Below, in pieces: positions 27,860 through 32,107 of a stretch of 32,107 nucleotides of DNA. The notes under the pieces are model-generated. The model was not told the DNA's origin, made no database searches, and saw only the letters and a program-made list of their open reading frames with translations. Each line of letters opens with the position of its first letter. Position 1 is the first letter of the stretch. The position numbers were made by a program, and so were the translations under genes. Source of the stretch: Ettlia oleoabundans (taxonomy: Eukaryota > Chlorophyta > Chlorophyceae > Chlamydomonadales); NCBI GenBank assembly GCA_019693395.1, contig JAAMXP010001958.1:7769-39875 (forward strand), written 5' to 3'.

Positions 27860-28192
27860 TGCCGTTCCATTTTCTTGACTTTGTGCAGTGTACCAACAGG
27901 ATGCATATCACATTGTTCACTCCTTGCATCAGACCTCGCCATTGCTCCGTTTTATTTGCATTCACGTACGGGCCATTGCCCTGTTTTCTCGGCTCATTGG
28001 GTTTCCTCCTGAGCCGACCGTTCCGCTTCTCATTGATGTGTTGTCAACATTCATGTCAGACATTTGCTAGAGAAGGAGCATGTCGGTTATGCAGCCTTGT
28101 CCCCCAACAGCGTACTGGCAGCATTGTTGGCGTGGTGTTAAGGTGTGCCCCAAAAAATCATAGATTTTTTGGACATGCATAGCCTCAGGATT
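27860..28192. other. convergent spacer between the coiled-coil gene and U1-70K
   Basis: Holds the 3' ends of two converging genes. The only structure seen is the hairpin at 28150-28172; no TGTAA was noticed on either strand and no gene is apparent. Confidence 0.4.
28150..28172. repeat. perfect 10-bp inverted repeat with 3-nt loop
   Basis: CCAAAAAATC (28150-28159), ATA, GATTTTTTGG (28163-28172), 21 nt past the U1-70K stop. Read from the minus strand it is a stem ending in a run of T, terminator-like in form. Confidence 0.85.
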
Positions 28193-30818
28193 CTAGAAGT
28201 CTCGGGCGCGCTTGGCCTCACGCTCCTTCCGGTCATCGTCACGCTCGCGTTTGCGGTCATAATCCCTGTCCCTGTTTTCCCATCCAGGCCAGCCACCAAG
28301 AGGAGCAAGGGTGGTGTAAGCGCTGGAAGAAACATGACAGAAAACCACGTGTCTAGGTTGAACAACTGATAGAGGAGGCTGGAACAGATGGGGAAGTACA
28401 AGCAGGCCACACCTGTCTCTGTCAGACCGCCGCTCGCGGTCACGATCGCGATCTCCATCACGTTCGCGGCCCCGCTCCCGCTCCCTGCAATGGCGATAGT
28501 GGTTGGAGATTTGATGAAGTCCAACCAGACGCATAAAAGTTGTCCATGGTTTTCAAGGAGCAGCAATAGCTGGATGTTTTCGCACCTGCTGCGGTCCCGA
28601 CCGCGCCGGCTGCGATCCCGTTCCCGGCTGCGCTCGCGGTTCGGCTCGCGGTCCCGCTCCCTGTATGGCCAGCAGCGCAAAGCGTGTGACTTTCTTTTCC
28701 TTGCAAGCCTGTTGCCTTGGGGTAAAGCACTGGGGAGTGGGGCGGAACATACCTGCTGCGCTCACGCGGCCGCTCATCGCCACCAATCTCCTTGCGAGTA
28801 AGGCGCTCCCTGCACCAGTTGTAGGAGCAATCTGTATGTGATGGGTCATGCGCAATCCCTCACGTGTATGCAATCCTGCAGTGAATCTTAATGAATGTAG
28901 ACAAAGGCGGAGAAGTAGAAATGAATTGACGCAAATCAGCACAGCAAACAGAGGCTCAGGAAAATAGGAGCAACAGCTGTGACACCCACTTCTCCGCTAA
29001 AGCCCGCTCCACAAGGCGGGCCACAAACTGCCGCTTAAGGTCCTTGGGTGGCCGGGAAACAAGGCGAGCCTCACCGCCCTTGCCGCCACCCAGCCGCCGC
29101 GGCCGCCTGTGAAGAGGAAGGTGGGGGGCAAAGGGGTATAACACATGGCAGCTGCATCGGGGCTTGCTGGCAGGAGCACATGCGAGAAGATAAGCTGGCC
29201 TATAGCAAAAGATGTGGGCAGCGGACCAAGCCTAACTGCAGCGAACAATGAGCGTCTAGAAGCCGGCCTCACCAGTTGGGGACGGTGCGGCCGCGCTCCA
29301 CATCTACAAGCACCCGCTTGTCCTCTACTTTTCGTCCGTCTGCCATTTTGTAAGCCTGCTTCATGTCGTTTTTGTGCTCAAACTCAATGAAGGCATACCC
29401 ACGTGGTTTTCCTGCAAACAAACAACCCGTGCCAACAGTACAGCGGATGGGTGTTGTTTATAGAAACATGCATCTGCAGCTCTTCTAAACCTGCAAACTT
29501 CTGCAGTCCCATTTCTGACAGTAAGACAGCCACCCTCACCCACACAGCCCCATCCTTTGCCAACCCCATCCCACCACCAACCACACACGTACAGCACCCC
29601 AAGCACCTGTGTTCTTGTCGTGCACCAGGCGGATGCGCTTGATGGGGCCGTATTCCTCAAACTCGCGTTTCAACTTGCGCTCCGTCACATCGTAAGATAG
29701 CCGTGACACAAACAGCGTCTTAAAGGGGTCACCCTGCAGTGCAGTCACGCAACCCAGGCAAGTGAGCGTCAGTGGCACGTGTACAAGGAGGGTGGACAAG
29801 GCAGCGAGGGATGCTTGCCAAATGGAGGGCGTCATAGCCTGCTCCACGGTGCATCAAGGAAAAAGGCACAGGCAGCTACATGCAGCTGCCAACTGAAAGG
29901 AGCTCATAACACAAGCCACGCACCTCCACATTAGGGTCCTTGCTGGGGTCCCAGTTCTTGACATGCTCCTCTCGCTGCTGCGCCGCCTGGTCTAGCCGCT
30001 CTTGCCGCACCCGAATGTCTCTGCATACACCAGGGTGGAGGGGGCGTATGTATATGAGTGTGGGAGGTGTGCGACTGCCGCAGCACACGTAAAGCAACAC
30101 ACACAAACGAGGCCTCCTTCTGCTGCAAGCAAGTCGTATGCAGGTCAGCAGGACTAGTAGAAGCAGCAGCCCCAACAGCGGCATCTTACTTTTCCACTTT
30201 GCTCTCTATGTCCACCCGTGCCTGTGTGGGCAACTCTGGGTTGCGGAATATACGGGGCTCTGGGGGTCGCGTTTCCGGCGGCGGCGGCTCATACTCCGGG
30301 TCCCCAGGCTCAGCAAAGTGTGCCACATATTGCGCCACGCCCGTGTATGGTAGCTTGGGCGGCTTGCGATGTGGGCCACGGTGTGGTGGCAAAGGCGGGC
30401 GCGGCGCGAAGAGGCGAAGGAGGCGCTGCAGGAGCGCAGGATGGAGGCACACGAATGCACTAATGAGCCGTACCATGTTGTCTGTGCAAACGGAAGCAGA
30501 CAGAGATGTGCTGCCTACTTTACAGGAGCTTCAACCGACAGCAGCAGAAAACGGTTCTGTGCGTTGCTGAAAGACATACGTCTGGCAATCCAGTGCGATG
30601 CCCACTAATAGCCTCTTGCAGCCGCTTCTTCTCTGAGATTTTGCTGGACAGGAACGACCTGCACGAGCGGCGGGCAAGGCGAGGGCAGGCGGGAGCGGTC
30701 TTCCTGTCAGTCGGCAGCCCTGCAGCCCGACGGGCACCCTGATGGACCGAAGGCAAACAAATCGATACGCAGGCGACAGCTCCTGGCACGCTGTGAGAGC
30801 GGGCTGCAGCGCCATCAT
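28193..30818 (-). CDS. SNRNP70: U1 small nuclear RNP 70 kDa protein (11 exons proposed, about 375 aa)
   Basis: Binds stem-loop I of U1 snRNA and helps define 5' splice sites in the nucleus. Secure exons on the minus strand: 30425-30190, 30020-29924, 29733-29607, 29411-29273, 29106-28990, 28809-28753, 28660-28586, 28484-28413, 28271-28193; 999 nt in phase. Visible: [54 protein letters not shown], an RRM with RNP2 LFVSRL and RNP1 RGYAFIEF, ending [20 protein letters not shown], then an Arg-Glu/Arg-Asp tail ending KRARDF. The exon ending at 30580 ([12 protein letters not shown]) fits the plant N-terminal block before the LLKLF motif. The proposed start, ATG 30818 with a first exon to about 30769 and a second exon 30658-30580, is tentative. 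It is divergent from the PUF6 gene. Confidence 0.93.
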
Positions 30819-31132
30819 GATTCCCCCAGCACGGTCACCTGGGACCCCTGTCCATCTTCCCTCTTCGTCCTCCTGTAAAGCGGCCCCGCTAATCTCCCCG
30901 TCGACAGCGCTGGCCGGCGAAAAAGCTGGTGGCTGCTTATGACATCAATCAACTCCCAGGAGGTGGGCACACGTTCTAAAGGGATACAACGGCCCCAACA
31001 CAGTCCCCACCTCTTTTGCAGAGTTGTACAGGAACTGTGTACTGCAGTTCCTAGTGTACCCAGAACGCAAGCATTTGGGTGCATGCATTGTTAGCATAGC
31101 TTGGATATTGTATTTACAATTGCCTCTAAGAG
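30819..31132. promoter_or_regulatory. divergent spacer between U1-70K and PUF6
   Basis: A 314-base stretch that must serve as a shared upstream region if the U1-70K start is right. No TATA-like element or gene can be argued. Confidence 0.35.
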
Positions 31133-32107
31133 ATGGCACGACAAGAGGGGAAAGCCGGGGCGGCAAAGCGCCCAGGGGCGGCAAAGCCAGGGGGTGGGGG
31201 ACCTGCGGCCAAGAAGCAAAGAACTGGCGCTGCCGGCACGAAGCCCGCTCCCATGCTAAACAGGTACGCTTCCTCGCTGCTGTGCGGGCAGCCGCCGCCA
31301 CCGCCGCTTCATAACCATGCCCCGCCTACACTTTTGGGTTTCCTGCTTCAAAGCACCCCGCCACCACCCGTCAATCATCAGTCTCCTGCGCACCGCGTTT
31401 TCACACTCCACCCCCCCCCACCCCCCCCACCCACACACACACGATTTGAATCCTGCCCCTTTTGCGCCCTGAAGGAAGGAGAGAAAAGAGAGGGACAAGC
31501 AGAGCAAAGCACGCCGGAACAAGAACTTCACCGTCATTGAGGAGGCGAAAGCCCTGTGGGAAGAAGCCCGGCGACACGATATCACAGCTGACAAGCGCGC
31601 CAAGCTCATCACCGCAATCATGGGCAAGGTGCAGGGGCGGCTCGCCGAGGTGGCTGCATCCCATTCGGCATCGAGGGTGATTCAGACGTGCGCAAAGTAT
31701 GGCAGCGCAGCAGGTGGGTGCCACAGCACTGCATGGGCGGGTGGTCTTCTGGAGTGCAAAACGACACCCTGATGCTGCTTGTCGTATTTGGCAAATTATG
31801 ATGTGTAGGGCATATTAACTTAAGGCGAAGTATCATATTATCATAGCCCGCACAAGGCCTGCCAGCTGCCTCCATATGCTGTTTGCAGAGCGGGCTGCCA
31901 TCCTCAAGGAGATGCACCCCAAGCTGCTGGAACTCAGCAAAAGTCCGTATGGCCACTTTGTGGTCAGCAAACTGATCAATTTGGCACCCAAGGAACAGCT
32001 ACCAGGTGCGAGCAGCATGTGATGCGAGTTGTCTAATCCTGAATATTTGAGGTTGGTCATGGGGCTGCCACTATGGGTGTGGAGGTGGGCTGTTGTGGGT
32101 GGGCGGG
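31133..32107 (+). CDS. PUF6: Pumilio-repeat protein of the PUF6 / PUM3 type, N-terminal part (cut by window end)
   Basis: Nucleolar Puf-fold RNA-binding protein needed for large-subunit biogenesis in its known relatives. Exons seen: 31133-31263, 31475-31713, 31889-32005, phases consistent; the next donor (GTGCGA) is followed by intron to the window edge. Residues 1-44 are a Lys/Ala/Gly-rich basic start (AAKKQRTGAAG), fitting nuclear or nucleolar targeting. Then NKNFTVIEEAKALWEEAR, ITADKRAKLITAIMGKVQG and SASRVIQTCAKYGSAAERA, followed by LLELSKSPYGHFVVSKLI, which are the first Puf-type repeats in the register found in PUM3/PUF6 rather than in classical Pumilio. About 162 residues are present. 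Intron 1 holds a C9-A-C8 tract at 31411-31428. Confidence 0.86.

Overview
The window is nuclear DNA of a green alga, probably a trebouxiophyte-type chlorophyte; the genus cannot be told from sequence alone. Reasons: a nuclear gene for a bacterial-type (plastid) ribosomal protein L3 with a transit-like leader; intron-dense genes (3 to 13 introns each, mostly GT-AG, some GC-AG); TGTAA motifs downstream of several stop codons, the usual chlorophyte poly(A) signal; CAG-rich coding tracts; and plant-like protein sequences together with a cyclic-nucleotide-dependent AGC kinase. No bacterial, viral or transposon gene, tRNA, rRNA or CRISPR array was seen.

Layout. 102-2451 (minus): casein kinase 2 catalytic subunit. 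3148-7227 (plus, divergent from it): PNUTS-like protein with a CXXC-type half finger, a TFIIS N-terminal domain, a PP1-docking-like motif and a CCCH finger. 7801-9288 (plus): plastid L3. 9613-12203 (plus): A/B-type mitotic cyclin. 12586-15422 (minus, convergent with the cyclin): multi-pass membrane protein of unrecognised family. 15423-16216: repeat-bearing divergent spacer with a 21-base assembly gap. 16217-20527 (plus): cGMP-dependent-type protein kinase. 20763-21530 (plus): SRP14. 21807-26465 (plus): UTP13 of the U3 processome. 26900-27859 (plus): coiled-coil orphan with a presequence-like start. 28193-30818 (minus, convergent): U1-70K. 31133 to the window end (plus, divergent): PUF6/PUM3-type protein, cut by the window edge.

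Exons were placed by hand from splice consensus, reading-frame phase and family similarity. For all genes except the cut PUF6 gene, the listed exon lengths sum to a whole number of codons. First exons of the cyclin, membrane protein and U1-70K are the least certain. The genes are eukaryotic housekeeping and regulatory genes (signalling kinases, cell cycle, ribosome biogenesis, splicing, protein targeting), each with its own transcript; no operon-like or defence-island system is evident. The most notable points are the domain mix of the PNUTS-like protein, the cluster of GC-donor introns in UTP13, frame-neutral RE/RD exons in U1-70K, a G-quadruplex motif beginning at a 5' splice site of the kinase gene, a presequence-like in-frame extension of CK2 alpha, and the unassigned membrane protein.
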